From assembly GCF_918797505.1 (NCBI RefSeq), contig NC_092795.1, forward strand, positions 1,364,001-1,428,000: a stretch of DNA of 64,000 bases, in the 5' to 3' direction. This DNA is from Bemisia tabaci (Eukaryota > Arthropoda > Insecta > Hemiptera > Aleyrodidae). Below, one piece after another: positions 13,692 through 27,200 of this stretch (its first letter is position 1; each line of letters begins with the position of its first letter). The translations under genes were made by a program, and so were the position numbers. The notes under the pieces were generated by a model. The model was not told the origin of the DNA, made no database searches, and saw only the letters and a program-made list of their open reading frames with translations.

Positions 13692-13944
13692 TATTCTGCT
13701 GTACTAAGAAAGACGCAGTATGAGTCTTCAGACATTGTCAAATTTCCTTTGACAAATCTTGAATTTTCGGGAAAATTTATTGACATTTTTTCCTGATTTT
13801 TCAGAGCATTTTCTTCGTAATTTGATCTGAAGTGTCCGAAAATTTCAAGGAAAAATTCATAATTTTCTCCAGAAATGAATATATTTCAAGAAAAAATTTG
13901 GCAACATTTGAATGCTTATAAAGCGTTTTTCTACAGCCTGGCAG
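13692..13944. mobile_element. MITE family C, copy
   Basis: The ends are imperfect inverted copies: CTGTACTAAGAAAGACGC... TTCAGACATTGTCAAATTT on the left against AAATTTGGCAACATTTGAAT... CTACAG on the right. It shares its ends and AT-rich interior with the element at 5873. Confidence 0.5.
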
Positions 13945-14599
13945 TATTGTTGGTGGCACTTCTCCTGAAATGATGTCCATTGTCCTTATTAAAAAAAATA
14001 CCACAAAAGCAAAATACCATAGTGTGGAATGGATCTTTGATTGATTACCGCAAAAATTAAAGAAAAAAGGAAAAAAAAAAAATACAATATGAGACATAAA
14101 TAGAAAGTTGAATCAGTGATTGCTTTAGAGGGCTCATAGGCTTGCGGAATTAATCCGATCCTATTTACAGTCTTATAACTATCAGGTATAGATTCCATTG
14201 AAAGAAAAAAATATATTTGTAAGAGAAACATGACCTGTATAGTGTATATTGGTATGTTTGTTACAGACAGACATGGGACGCCTGCAATTTTCAAAATATT
14301 GATCAACACTTCGAATTTTGGACATTTCCTCTAATTTTCAATGAGTTTGATCAATCCATTAATTGAGAAGCAGTTTTCATAGATTATTGTAGGAGTTTGA
14401 ACAAGATAAAATATGATATAACCCCTTTACAAAGTTGCATGAGAGACGATAAATTCCACAATACTTAATAACTAGTTCAAAAGGTTCAATTTCATTTGAC
14501 CACCAGACAAGGTGCAAGTAAAAGTATTCTGACGCATGTTTCCTCATCAAAATTTCTTGTAGAACTTGATTCGCACAACAAAAATTACAGACATTAACT

Positions 14600-14878
14600 T
14601 CTAACCAGGTTAGGGCTTTTGTCTTGGAGGGTGCGTTCTACCATGTTGAAGACCTCTCAAAGCTCTAGCCTTAATCCATCGCTTCTATCATTTTCATTTT
14701 TGCTCTTACATTGCCTAAATTAAATTATTTCTTAAAAGCATTTGTGTTAAATTTTTATTGATTGTTAGAAACAATTGTTAACTTGTAGTACTATTATCTT
14801 GTAATCTGACTTGTACAATCCCTTAAAGGGAATAAATGTACCGACTGTAAAATAAAATAAATAAATAAAATAAATTAC
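14600..14878 (+). repeat. LINE-like 3' tail
   Basis: An untranslated stretch ends TTGTACAATCCCTTAAAGGG, then AATAAATGTACCGACTG, then an (AAATA)n tail at 14848-14875. A short palindrome, an AATAAA and an A-rich microsatellite tail are typical of insect non-LTR retroelement 3' ends. No coding part is attached, so this is a 5'-truncated insertion. The left limit is approximate. Confidence 0.5.
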
Positions 14879-15783
14879 CAAGATATTTGACGTTTTAAGA
14901 TGCGTAAATTGAAACCTCCTGCTTCGGGAAAAACAGAAGCCCATATAGGTCTAATCGCAAACTAAGCGTTGCTGCAACAATCTCTCTAGCATGAAAATGA
15001 GGAAACCTATATCTCAATGCTTTGGCTCAGCTGTTGCTGGTTGTTGAGACTTTAAACAATGGAAGGAGGAGAGGGAAAATTGCTTGATTAAGAGGCTTGC
15101 CAAAACTGTTGTGGTGTGCCATTTAATTCAAGTAGAAAATTGTTTTTCTCATGAGCGAGAAATTCAAATTTACCTTAACCAATGTAAACTAAAAACGTAG
15201 ACATCTTGGTTAGGAGTTGATTTTGGTAATATTCTTTGTGGGAATCATGTTCTATATGAAATTTCCGCCAGATGGCATGTATCAAAATGCTTAAATTTGC
15301 ACCTTGTCTAGCGATTCATTCAGTAAAAATGAACAGTCTGGCATTCAAACAAACTGAACCATCTGTTGGTTTTTGAAAAAGACAATTGAACCACAACATT
15401 ACAGCAAATTTCTCACGGGGTTTGACTTTAAGAATATAAATTAAAATTTACTCTAACAAGATGCAAATTGTCACAATTATTATTGCACAAGTGAAAATAA
15501 ATATTTGAAAGAATTATAAATCACTCACGAGTAGTTGGAGCAGCAAAGATTTTCATTAATAATACTGAAATTATTGGAGAAAAATAGATTTCTCTTCCAG
15601 TCATGTAAATTAAAAACATACATAAGTCACACGCTTAGAAAAAAAGAGAGTATCAAAAGCAAAAATGAAAACGAAATGGGAAACCTCATTTGATGATGAG
15701 TTCCTTCCATTACTTACAAAAATGAGAGGATGTTCAATTTATTGGAATTAATTTCATCCCCTGGTTTTCAACAGCAAAATATT

Positions 15784-16020
15784 GATGGCCAATGTGCAAA
15801 ACCATGTATCCCCGTTAGCGACTGCCTGCCATACTTAATTTATTTTTATTCAAAAACTGGTCAACGTGATTCCTTGAAAACTTCCTTGAATTTTCCTCAT
15901 TGTTGACGGAATATTCTGTATAAAGTTAAGCTATAAAGTTATTTTTCTTTAAAAAAATAAAATAGGAGCAGAAATTTTGAAATGCTGCAATGGAAATATG
16001 TGGTTTTGCACTTTGGCTAT
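15784..16020. mobile_element. MITE family A, copy 4
   Basis: The ends GATGGCCAATGTGCAAAACC (left) and the complement of GGTTTTGCACTTTGGCTAT (right) pair, followed by the family's ATGTATCCCCGTTAGCGAC-like block. About 237 bp, noncoding, downstream of the sulfotransferase stop. Confidence 0.7.
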
Positions 16021-16383
16021 GCGTATACATACATATTTCCCATCCAACCTTCCCTCAGGAATGAGAATTTTGTGCATAAATTCAATGAAATTCACCATTT
16101 GCATAACATTACAAGATTTACATTAATTTTAAACCAACTTTCAATAGTAAGCTGATAAAAGTTAGTTTTAATATCAATTGGTTGTCTATGATAGAGGACA
16201 GATGCAGAGGCAAATGTGTGCAGTGCCCTACTACCTTACTCACAGCCATTCCTAAATTTATAGGCCTCCATAACTCCTAAAGGAGGTACCATCTATACGG
16301 CTTTTACCAGTACAAATTTCACACTTCCACCTTTAAACGTTCCGACCTACCTCCAAGATTCCATGGACCATTGCCAAACTTGA

Positions 16384-16514
16384 CTACACTTTGCAATTAG
16401 AGACTACAGATTCTGGCTCAGTTTAGAAAGAACGTATGTGCCATTAGTTTCCCTTTGCACATGAGTGTTTTCACAGATGATCAAGAAATAGTTGTTTCTA
16501 ATTGCAAAGTGTAG
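16384..16514. mobile_element. MITE family B, 131 bp, copy 1
   Basis: The perfect terminal inverted repeat CTACACTTTGCAATTAGA (with one variant base further in) is visible at both ends. The middle includes TTAGTTTCCCTTTGCACATG. The same middle and related ends recur at 49564-49700, which makes a dispersed family. Confidence 0.75.
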
Positions 16515-16702
16515 TACAACTGGAATCCCCCTCCAATGATTATTATGACAAAATTCCTGGTAATTCAGATCTAAAACAAGTGGAAACAACATCAAGAAGC
16601 GAAGTCCATTCCCAGATCACAGACTGACAAAAAATTGGAAGAAATTAAAACCTGACTAGATGCAGCTCATGGAGCCAGGACCGAGGTCCGAAGGGCGTAC
16701 TC

Positions 16703-19700
16703 CTACGTGTCTGAGGTGGTCTTTGTCGTTTCATCATCAATCGCATCATCCCAATTGAATTCAGTCTTGTTTGGTAACTCTCCAAGGTGATTCCATCGTT
16801 CTTCAAATTGAGGATCTCTCATTTGTAATTTATTGAAGCGACTGAGCAGAAAAAGAAATATGTTAACTATTAGAAAAATGACTTTGACCGCTTGCCATAA
16901 AGAAAACTATGAAACCAAAGATCTCATTTTGTGATGTTGCGCATTTCCCATTACATTTTATTTTCTTCAACTATGGCTAATCATTGTTACTGAATTGAAA
17001 TTTACTTGGTAATGTCCTCTGTGATTTGTAAAGAAAAATCGAGAAATATTTTCTTGACTGAAGTAGAGGTGGACATTTAGAAACGTTGTGAACAAAATAT
17101 ACATTTTTGTTGTGTCACCATTAAACGGATGCATGAATGCTTGAGGGTAGATGCTGTAATCTACTTTGCTGAAACTTTTTAGCCAAATTTTACAGTACCT
17201 ACATATATCGTAGCTACGACAATTTTGCACGTAAATAAATTTCAGTTCAAAATTGAATCTAGCTTCGCTAAAACAACCGTTTCCTTGAAATAAGTTGGAA
17301 AAAACTACAAAATTTTTCCTGGTCACTATCTTTCTCCATGCGTCTATTACTGAGCATACTTAATTATGTATCTTCAAGTTGTATACCTACCTTAGAATGC
17401 AATGAAATTTTAATGAGAAAAAAAGTAAAACAAAAGTTTTTTTTTGTGACTTTTTGGGGAATTTTGTGCTTGGGAGACAGTCTTTTTAGAGTTGAATGAT
17501 TCTTCTGCATATCAAAAGCGCACTCTGTGTTTGTCAAATTCTACAAGGAAACGTTTTCCTGAAGACACGGCAGAGTCTGATTGATAATTTATTTTGTTTT
17601 TTCGATTATTATTCTCAGCAAAGGACTGAGTTTGAATGAAAAAAATTTACGCACCTAAACATTAGTGACTTTGCAAACTCATAGAGTTCAATATCCAAGC
17701 TATTGAGCCTGCGGATTTTTTCTATTTGGTCCTTTGTAAGAGTTGCTAGGACGGCGTTAGACAGAGTTGAGTTATGCTGGGAAAAAGTCACAGCAAATCT
17801 CAGATTGAAAGTCTCTTCAAAAACATACTGACCGATCTGGAACATGAAAAATAGAAATTATAGAGGAATGATGATAACCAAGATATCATTCTGGTACCAT
17901 ATATGCTCACAGATAACCCGTGCTCCAGATTTTGAAAGAGTCAAAGAAGAAAAATTCCTGTTTAACCCACATGCGTCCACGGTGGTCTATTTCACTCGCA
18001 TCGTCAAGTAGCGCTTGATAGGTATGCAATTTCTGTGAGATTCACAGATAACCCGCAACCTGATTTTTGAGTGTAGAAATCAGGGAAAAAAGTGCAGATA
18101 ACCTGCGAGTGTACACGGTAGTTGGAAAAAATAACTACTTATGTCTATAGTTTTCCTACAGGTCAGTGTTCGAAACTCACCTTTGAGTTACGAGGTATGA
18201 TCAATTAGAAACCGAACTTTGGCCATAGTGGGCCAACGGATGATCGAATCAACATTTTCTTGGGTTTATCTGATTGCTGATAAACTGACAAACATGTTGG
18301 TTTTTACGGATTTCAATTATCTTAACTAGTTCCGATTTTACAGCCATTTGATTCAGGTGTGTTCAAATGCGTGTTGCGATTTAGAGAAATGTGAGAGCTT
18401 TTAGAACAACGTTGTAACATTAAATTTTGTTCTAAGTTGGGTAAAACGTTTTCCAAAACTTTTGCACTGTTAATGAGAGTTTATGGTGCTACACTGGTTT
18501 ACACTGCTACAGGTACTCTAGAGGCTAAAACGCTAAGCACAAGACTAACTCCAATATATAGAAGTGCATCCAGAGATGTCTCCAAAAGTGTGACACACAC
18601 TAGAATATTAGAGATCTATTTTTCAAGTCTTCCAAGTAAGAAAATTTTCCTCTCCTTCGATTGGAAGAGGAGTTAAAATACAATGAATAGTTACAGCAAA
18701 GAGCTTTACAACTTTTTCCATAGATTTTCTAACCATTTGGTCATTTACATGAGTACAATTTACCATAGGTTGGAGAGCACCTAGGTACCTTCAATGGAGT
18801 AAGTTTTTTTTTACTTTTCAAATATGACTTGAGACATTGTTAGACCATCTCAGTCAAGTTTTTCAAGATAAATGCCCAAGAAATTGTGCACCTTCATATG
18901 AATAAAAAAGCTAATTTAGATACAAGATGGTTGTAAATAAATAAAAATTTACCTTTTGGTACTCTGTGAGTGCAAAGAATGCCATGTTGGCCAAGTTCTT
19001 TTTTGCACTTGCGAGTAAAATCTGGTCTCGGTCCTCCTTTGAGTAAGAAGATGTATTGTAACAACCAACCAAAGCCAAGTCAGCCATCATTCTAGTTTGC
19101 CTGTCACCAAAAGTAAAATCAATCATCACACAAAGATAAAATGAGGTATGGTAATAGCAGGAGCAAGAAAATAAAGAGTAAACAAAGAGGAATAATTCGC
19201 AGTTTATCTCATTCTTACACAAACCACTAATTATGTTCACTCTTTGTGACAAGACCTCGACCTTTCGAAGAGAATAGATCTTCACACCACTGAGAGAAGT
19301 TTTTAAAGGTGAATGAAACTATGTGTAGGTTCTCACTTTACTTTTAATCGAAACTTCTTTCCAAAATGTAAATGAATGACAGGTTTTTTCTCCTTAAACT
19401 CATTAAAAGCTTAGGTAACTGCACGCACAGTCCTTTATGTAAAACTATTGGGCTGGGAAATGATTTATAATAGCCTTAGGAAGCCATCAACTTGAGGTGT
19501 AGGGCTTAGAATTAGCAACTATACAGGCAGTTGGAAGACACAGTAAACTAATCGATCTTGTCTGAACATGAGGCAATAGTTGATATTAAATTTCTTTCAT
19601 GTTGAGTTAGGAGACTTTACTTACCTGTTATTTGCTAAATTATAAGGACAAGAAGTGAAACTGTCAAAGGTAACATCACTCCAGACAACTCCTGGGTAAC

Positions 19701-21765
19701 ATTTGGGCAGCTCTTGCTCCGTTGCCACCCGACCGCCGCACCAATGCCTTGAATTTTTCCAGGTGGCCCCTCGTTGAACATGGCGAAATTCAGATAAATA
19801 GCGGCTGATAGGTTCTCTAAGAAGGGATATATAAAAATACCTAGAACAAAGAAATGAGACAAAAGTGGTTTTTAACCATGATCAGGAAATACAATTAAAC
19901 AAACTTCCGAGCCAAAAAAAAACCAAGGTGGTGAATTTTCAAGATCTATTTAACATTCAAAGGCAGTTGAAGCGGAAAGAAATTATAGACAATAGGTACT
20001 TACTTTAAAAGTTGATTGGCGCTAGTAAGTGCATAAAAACTTTATTATCCCTGTTGAGAACCATCTCTACAATAAGCCAAAAAACAAAAATGCTATTTTT
20101 AAAAGGAGTAACCAAACTCAGGATTCTTGAAAAACAAAGAGCAACCTAGAATCTTGGATCACCCTTGATGACTCAATTCAGCACTCCATCTTTGCTCCTG
20201 GTTGAAGTAAAGCTATGAAAATGCCGGCTATACCAAAAAGCTGAAATTTTATCTTTTGTCAGTCTGCTCTGTACATACTTTGCTTTCCACTGCCTACCTA
20301 CTGCCCTGCTGGGTTAACTCTGCAATTTTTTTAAGACAGGATATTTCCTTCTAAATAATTTTTGTTCTTCGGGCTGAACTAATTTTGTAGGATTGATAAT
20401 TGAAATACTTCTGCCTGAATTGCTTTAAATATTCCATACTTTGAATTGCAAATGATGTGGGCCTACATGCAGAGACCATGCAGTAAGTAGTGACTAGTAG
20501 ATCAACAGATTAACTAGGAAAATACGGGAAGATGTCTGTTTTCAATGATTGCTTCCCTCCTACGAACGATAGTTAGCACTCTAGATGCAGTGCATATTGA
20601 TGACAGAAGTCGAAAAACATGCAACATCCATTACGGTATTACAAATCTCCACTCAAGCTGTATTTTTGAAATTATTTACCAGTAGTATTACTTGTAATTA
20701 TTGCTGGCTTTTTTTTTTTTTTTTTTTTTAAAAAAAAATAAAACACAAGTAATTGGAGATGTGGAATTGTTGCAATGATGTACATTTATCAACTTCACGT
20801 AACCATTGATGACATGCCCTGACAGATGTTGATGATAAAATGGGAGTCACTGTAACTAGACTCCTGCTGTCAGTCTAGCAGCTGTTAGAGCAAAGATTTG
20901 ATGAAACTTTTCAATTTGCAACAGACAGATGGCAGGCCAGGGGGCCAGATTGACTGCAACTAAACCTTTTCATTCTGCTTTTGCTACAGTTTCTTCAGAA
21001 GTTCAGAAGCTCGCTGATAACATTCCAATAAATTAACTCAAATGTACTATAGAGAGTAGAATTTTTACAGCGGCATGTATTATTACAAGCTTTCATAGAG
21101 AAAGAATGATGGAAAATACATTAAAAAAGGGGTTACCTCCTTTTCACTGAGTCACCTTCATTCTTTATCAACTCAGCATCAACACAGCTTGAGAGTTCTG
21201 TCCAATCTGCGTGGAGTCCACACTTCCATCCGATAGAATAACGACTGAACAGCCAATTTTCATTACGGTTGGGACGAAAACAATAACAACGTTTTCTCTT
21301 CTTCTGACATGTACAGGGTCTTTGCAGATCTAAATCCTGTACTAAATGCCGACCAAAAGAGGTACCTCCTGTCTTTTGAATATGCAAAAAAACCATTACG
21401 TCGTGAGCATTCATATCAAACTGAAAATTCTCATGAATAATTTCGTCATAACTTAGACCAGGGTTCGGTAACTTGGAGTTGAATGGATCAGAGAGCAAGG
21501 ACAAGAGTTTAACGACATGTTCAGGGGTTGGAGTTCTTAGACTAACTTCAGAACAACTTGGAGATTTGAAATTAGAGAGCGCACAAACTTTATCTGAGAA
21601 AAAGAAACCAAAATAAACCATACTGATAACAACAAAGAGAGCGCAAATAAACACTAGCTTATTGAGTCTGAACTTGTATTCCATTTTGAAGTCACAAGAC
21701 CCACTGTCCGAAAAAAGGTAAGCGGAGTCACTATCAACTTGGACCCCTGCGTTTTTTTTCGCCAT
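16703..21765 (-). CDS. HS6ST: Heparan-sulfate 6-O-sulfotransferase
   Basis: Five exons on the minus strand: 21765-21137, 19840-19625, 19100-18953, 17836-17655, 16841-16703. Together they are 1314 nt, exactly 437 codons plus TAG, with all phases matching. The enzyme is a Golgi type II membrane protein that transfers sulfate from PAPS to the 6-O position of glucosamine in heparan sulfate, needed for FGF and other growth-factor signalling. A single membrane anchor lies at about residues 35-56. The 5'-phosphosulfate loop is HIQKTGGTSFGRH (residues 128-140). A Cys-rich stretch (about 150-162) follows. Exon 2 gives the 3'-phosphate region LLREPISRYLSEFRHVQRGA. Exons 3 and 4 give NNRQTRMMADLALVGCYN and YVFEETFNLRF, all family hallmarks. 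Length is close to fly and vertebrate members. The C-terminus is acidic and Thr-rich. No breaks. Confidence 0.95.
16901..17105. repeat. Possible diverged MITE family A copy
   Basis: GAAACCAAAGATCTCATTTT... GATGTTGCGCATTTCC on the left and a GAAACGTTGTGAAC-like right end resemble the family A termini. The interior ATTTTATTTTCTTCAACTAT also resembles other copies. Divergence is high and the boundaries are uncertain. It lies in the last sulfotransferase intron. Confidence 0.35.
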
Positions 21766-24233
21766 AGCTGATTACATTTCACTTATTGTGCCAAGCAGTG
21801 GGAGAAGAACTGATAAAAGTATGTATCAGTGCAAAGTTCACATATCAACTTCCACTGAAATGATTCATTGAAAGTTCCGAGGAAACCCTCAGTAACAGAG
21901 TTTTATCACTTCCTTATCACATAACTTCCACACTTCCAGCATTAAATCCTCTATGTTTCGCTGTTTTGAGGCTTGACCATAAAAACTAATTGAAGATTTC
22001 TGATCTATGAGTTCTATGACTTTTCCTAATTTTGGCTTTCTTTCCACTTTCCACTATCGACACAGACATACACATACAACCTTCACCAAATGTTTTCTGG
22101 CGTTCTAACAATAAGTGAGCCAATCAATAAGCTTTATGTCGAGTATTCAACCAATAAGAATGCCTGTTTACCCACGACGTTTGGAAAAGCAGAGTTCTCC
22201 ATTTTGTTCTGTCGGAATGATCACTCTATTAAGTCTATGGTTCAATGTTTTTCGTTTGAGGTTATGTGTAGAGTGTTATGTGAGAATTCTTATCACGGAT
22301 TTAAAAAAAATAATACATTTCAATCATTTAATCCCATCAGTGTCTTTGCTTAATCCATGTTCTCATTTACTTAATTTTTGCAATTCTCTACCAAGCACAT
22401 GTCATAGACTTAAAACAGATAATGTCTCATACGTTTATGTTGTGTACCTACTTCACTTATGTATTGTCTTGCGTTTTCTAATGCTAGGAGTGAACGATTA
22501 AAAAAATAATAGAACTGGACGCTGTCGTGGGAAGCGAGCTTCTGCTGACCCCACGTATATACTTAACCATAGGAACTTCTTATCCGGTGCTTAGGTAATC
22601 ATTCTTTTTTATCAGATTCATGAATAACTGCTTACGAACGAAATCAGTCAAACATATCTAGCCCTGTTATCAGGGATTCTCAAAGCTTGTACAAACGTCC
22701 TGTCAAGACATTTATCTTCATTTGAGAGCCATGAGGAGATCCATCCAAATCATCTACTAGGAATGGACGAATATCAAATTTGAATGCGATTATTCGAAAC
22801 TTTTTGGTTCTGTTTACTGTGACGACTTGGACGTATTTCTATCAAACGGAACTAAGCGCCATCGGGGGATGAAGGGAGAGGGGGGGCTTGGATTGGCAGG
22901 TGTTGCGGTGCGCGATGCTCGTTCTATCCTATGCTGGCAATGCTTTTCCATGGCGTTTAGTTCCGTTTGAAAGAATATGCTATCCGGGATTATAAAATCC
23001 TCCAAAGGAACTCAATTTGGCGCTCAGTTCCGTTTAACAGAAATAAGTACGTCAATTTGAGAAATCAAATCTTGCGATAGCAAATACTTTGAAGCAAATT
23101 TTTAAATATTTTCGATTGTTGCTCCGATTTTTTATTTTTTTAAAACATTTTTTACTATACTTGCTAGGCGCCTTGCACTAGGCCCTATTATTCGTACTTT
23201 TGGAAAAGTATTTTCCACACAATGGACTTTTTCGAACCGTGCTTACTGGTAGTATTTGGACTCTACGGCATGATGATATAGAGGGTCTAACCTTAAAATT
23301 TCGAATTATTGGAGGGGGAATAATAGATAATCGCAGTTTTGCCTTTTCATTGATTGATTGTATTATAATCGAATATTCGAATAATTTCACCAACATTCGA
23401 CTATTGAAATATTTGACCATACCTATCATTAAGCAAGTAACTTCCTCTCCTGGGCATGCCTGTGCATTAGGTTCCTCATGAAGTCCCTCTATGGCCATAT
23501 TCATGATTAATTTGATTTTAGTTTGGCAGGGTGAAATCATTTCACTTCAAGTTTCAATGAAAGGAAATATTCGATCCACACATTTAGGGAAAATTTCTTA
23601 TCAAATTCCAGCAAATATCCTCGACAAGGCAAAGAAAAATCCTAAAATTTTCCATAATAATGATGACTAGTTTGTCCCGAGAGTAAATTTTGGCAGTAAG
23701 TAGCGCTGTTTCGTCATCAGCTGGAAGCTGTATTTTCCACAGTCACCATGAATTTTTTATCAATCACACTAAAAAAATTTAACTACAGAGTGCAAAAATT
23801 GCAATTCTCAGGTGCAGTGATTCAGAATGTTTGCTATTATTTATTGTGAAGCAAATGCCAGATTTCATGGAAAATTGTACTAAATTTCCTCAAGATTAAG
23901 TAAGTATGTAAATGAATGAAAATTCTTCAATAAGTGGCCAATGAGTTTTCGTTTTAAAATTCGAATTAGCAGCAGGGATAGTATAACACCACAACAAAGA
24001 AAAATCCCTCCTACATTCAATGCTTCAATTACGGAAGTCAAACAATGAAAAATACCAAAAAATCATGAAACTCACTGACAGAATAATGATAATTTTATTC
24101 TGCATCCCACAGACATTATCATAATCCACAAGGTTTCAATTATTATTCTTACTCTGCTTAACAGATTTTTCCTCTTGTAAGGTCGCACCGAATGGCTCGG
24201 AGCATGTGAAACTCATGTTGCGTAATCAGTCCC
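21766..24233. other. Divergent intergenic region between HS6ST and ARMC7
   Basis: The two genes point away from each other, so both promoters and 5' UTRs should lie here. I see no convincing TATA box. It contains one TIR element (22821-23052). An AT-rich stretch with CGAATATTCGAATA-like motifs (23360-23410) also looks transposon-derived. No other gene is visible. Confidence 0.5.
22821..23052. mobile_element. MITE with TTTCTRTYAAACGGAACT termini
   Basis: The left end TGACGACTTGGACGTATTTC... AAACGGAACTAAGCGCC is an inverted copy of the right end GGCGCTCAGTTCCGTTTAAC... ACGTCA. A second internal copy of the AGTTCCGTTTGAAAGAA motif lies at 22960. 232 bp, noncoding, with a GC-rich left interior. 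Confidence 0.7.
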
Positions 24234-27200
24234 ATGTTCAGCACACCTGAGCGTCTAGCAGCCCGTACGCCCAAGGATGGGGTTGGACGATTTGAGTTCT
24301 TGGAGCTACTTGTCAAAGAGTTCAAAACTACGAAATCAACAGGTTACTATGTTCAACTTTATATAATGCTAATAGTAGTTAAATAAAGACGCAGATACTC
24401 AGATTGAAGAGGAAAGAACAGCGACAGGAAGGAAGATAAGTTTATCAGGACCTCCTGATTAATTGTCCCATATCCCATTGATCACTAAGAAATGATGTCG
24501 TCACCTTCCAGGCAAAGTATCACAAGCACCATGCGACGTTTAAAAATTTCCGCCGCCATTTTATTTTTTTACTGAGAAATTGTTGGTTGAATCTGTTTGA
24601 AAATTTCACTAAATTTTATCGGCAGCACAAAGAAAATTTGGTGAAATTTTCGGACAGCTTCGTTGAACAATGGGCCTGTTGCATGCAAGAGATACAGCCG
24701 TGCAAATAGACTTTATAGTGGTTAAATGACACGAAAATTACGATGCTCACATTAAAAAAGTCTGAAATACACTCCTTATTGCGCAATTTGCGTTGTCAGG
24801 AACGCGCTTTTTCAAATTTCCTGCGTCTGGGGGCAGTTTTCTAACGGAAACAATTAACGGCAACTCGCGGCTATTTCCGGTCAACTAAAACTGACAACAT
24901 AACCTAAAAATCGGAGCTCGTGATATCGTGAAATGAAATGTAGAAGGATTGCGTTGGATATTTAAAAGTTGATCGATTTGGTTACTGCATAAAGCGTATA
25001 TGGACCACTATAAGAGATCACGTTGGGTTTGTAAACAAACTGAAGGAAAAAATAACAACAACGACTCGACATCTTCCGGAAATCACCGAGCCCGCCGTTT
25101 GCTCGTTTCCGGTGATTAGAAAACTGCCCCCAGACGCGGGAAAATTGAAAAAGCGCGTTCCTAACAACGCAAATTGCGCAGTAAGGAGTGTATTTCAGAC
25201 TTTTTTAATGTGACCATCGTAATTTTCGTGTCATTTAACCTCTAAAAAATCTATTCGCGCGGCTGTATCTCTTGCATGCAACAGGCCCATTTCTCTGTAA
25301 AAAAATATAATGGCGGCGGATATTTTTAAACATCGCATGGCGCTCGTGATACTTTGCCTGGAAGGTGACGATGTATGCTTAATGATTGAAGCAGATCCAA
25401 GAATACATTTAATGCAGCAATGACGAAGGAGGACTCAAAGTACCTCAGAAAATTCTTGAATATATTTGAATTTTCCCTAAATTTTTAAGGTATGATCATC
25501 CTTAATTCAAAAATATTGCAGCAATTCATTTAGAGTTTCACATATTTTGTGACATCAAGTTTTTTCGTCACTCATCTTTCAAAAGATCAAACTTATTTTT
25601 CTTTTGCGATGAAGACCTCTGCATTTTGCAAAGGCCATCCCAAATTACCTTGGAATCATGGCAGCCAAAAAGCTGATCTAGTATGTGTTTAAAAGAGCAA
25701 CTTTCTTTCTACTGATTGACACCCAGTTTACTTTATTCGCTCAAACATTTTAAAAATTATAAAAATTTGAAAAGGGGAAACCAATTTGTACCCTCTACCT
25801 TTTCAGGCACAGATTTTTTTTCATAGAGAAAGCTCTTCAAAAACTATTTTCCATGTTAAATTCTACTGATGACACAAAATAGAAATAGAAAAACTGAACC
25901 AATTATTTCTATCATAGATACTAACATTTAGCAATTTATTTGTCAAATTTTTACAGAGGCCAAAGAGCAGGTGTTGGCAAATTTAGCAAACTTTGCCTAC
26001 GACCCAGTGAACTATCAATTTCTCAGAAAACTGTCTGTGATCGATATTTTTCTCGATCAACTTGGAGAAAGTAACAAAACCTTACGACAATATGCGCTTG
26101 GAGGCTTGTGTAATCTTGCTCTAGGTGAGGACTGATACAAAAAATTTTTTCTTTTTCTTTTTTTTATAGTGGGATCTATCATCTTTTCCTTCAATCTGTT
26201 CAATCTTGATGTTGTTGGCTGTTCTCAGTTCAAAATGGTACATTTTTTATTGGATATACAATGGCAAACAAAAGCCTTAAATAACGCTTATTTCCTAAAG
26301 CAGAAACGAATTAGTGATTATAACATGTAAAGTTGTGCCACTCACATAATCAAAATATGCAGGAATTGAAAGAGGTCCTGCGGGACATTATTATCTTAAA
26401 AATAAAGAAATATAGGTAGGCAGATTATTTCGAACAAACAGGCAATGAATCTCGACAAGTCAGAAAGACAGATAGATAGATAGATAGATCGATAGATTAT
26501 TCATCAAAAGTACATAGGGCACAAACATGACAGTGCAGACTTAAGGTTATCACAATTCACCTGCCGTGGAATCACAGCAATAAAAATACTAGGGCAGATT
26601 ATCAATTTACAGATAAGGTATTAAAAATGAAGTTGGAGACAGAATTTGTCTCGAGTTGGAATGATTAAAAGAGAAAAAGACATATCATAAGTTACGCCAA
26701 AAAAACCTATCTGAAGACAATTAGATAAGAAAGAAAAAGACTCGAGTTCAACTAATATTAAATCAGACATAATCTCCGCATCACCAGAAAATCATAGTTC
26801 TCAGTGCACTGGTTTTCTTTTTTCCAGATCGTGAAAATAAGTCCTACATTTTGCACTGTGGGGGTGTCAATAAAATTGCCTTATTCTTAAACAATTCGGA
26901 TGAAGATACAGTACTATCTGCCATAACCACACTGATGTTCCTTGTCAATCCTCAGTCAAAAAAAGGTTTGTACCTAAGTAATTGTAAACAATTTATAGCT
27001 GACAATGAATGTAAATCTTTGAGAAGATCAATCATCCAATTATGAAATTGATTTTAGCCCGTTGGAAAATGCATAAAATCTCATCAAAGTGAGGCTATTA
27101 ATGCAAATTACAAGAGAAGTCCAATAAAGAGTGTCGGAAATTTAAAAAAATTTATCAGTTGTTTTACAAATTTCAGTCAGTTTCGAATTTTTGGACCCTC

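Larger units (their letters stand above)
7054..16702. other. Intergenic region, transposon-rich, no recognisable host gene
   Basis: Lies between the glycosidase start and the sulfotransferase stop. It holds a poly-C run (7742-7755), a hammerhead-like retroelement tail (9053-9086), MITEs at 10577, 13692, 15784 and 16384, and a LINE 3' tail ending near 14875. An open stretch on the plus strand at 7767-8012 (81 codons) shows no family I recognise. Two overlapping frames there each look partly coding, so it may be an exon or transposon fragment. The rest is AT-rich with nothing visible. Confidence 0.6.

Noticed and set aside
19635..19862. 75-aa open frame over HS6ST exon 2
   Set aside because: Wrong frame. 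The true frame gives LLREPISRYLSEF, the 3'-phosphate-binding block.
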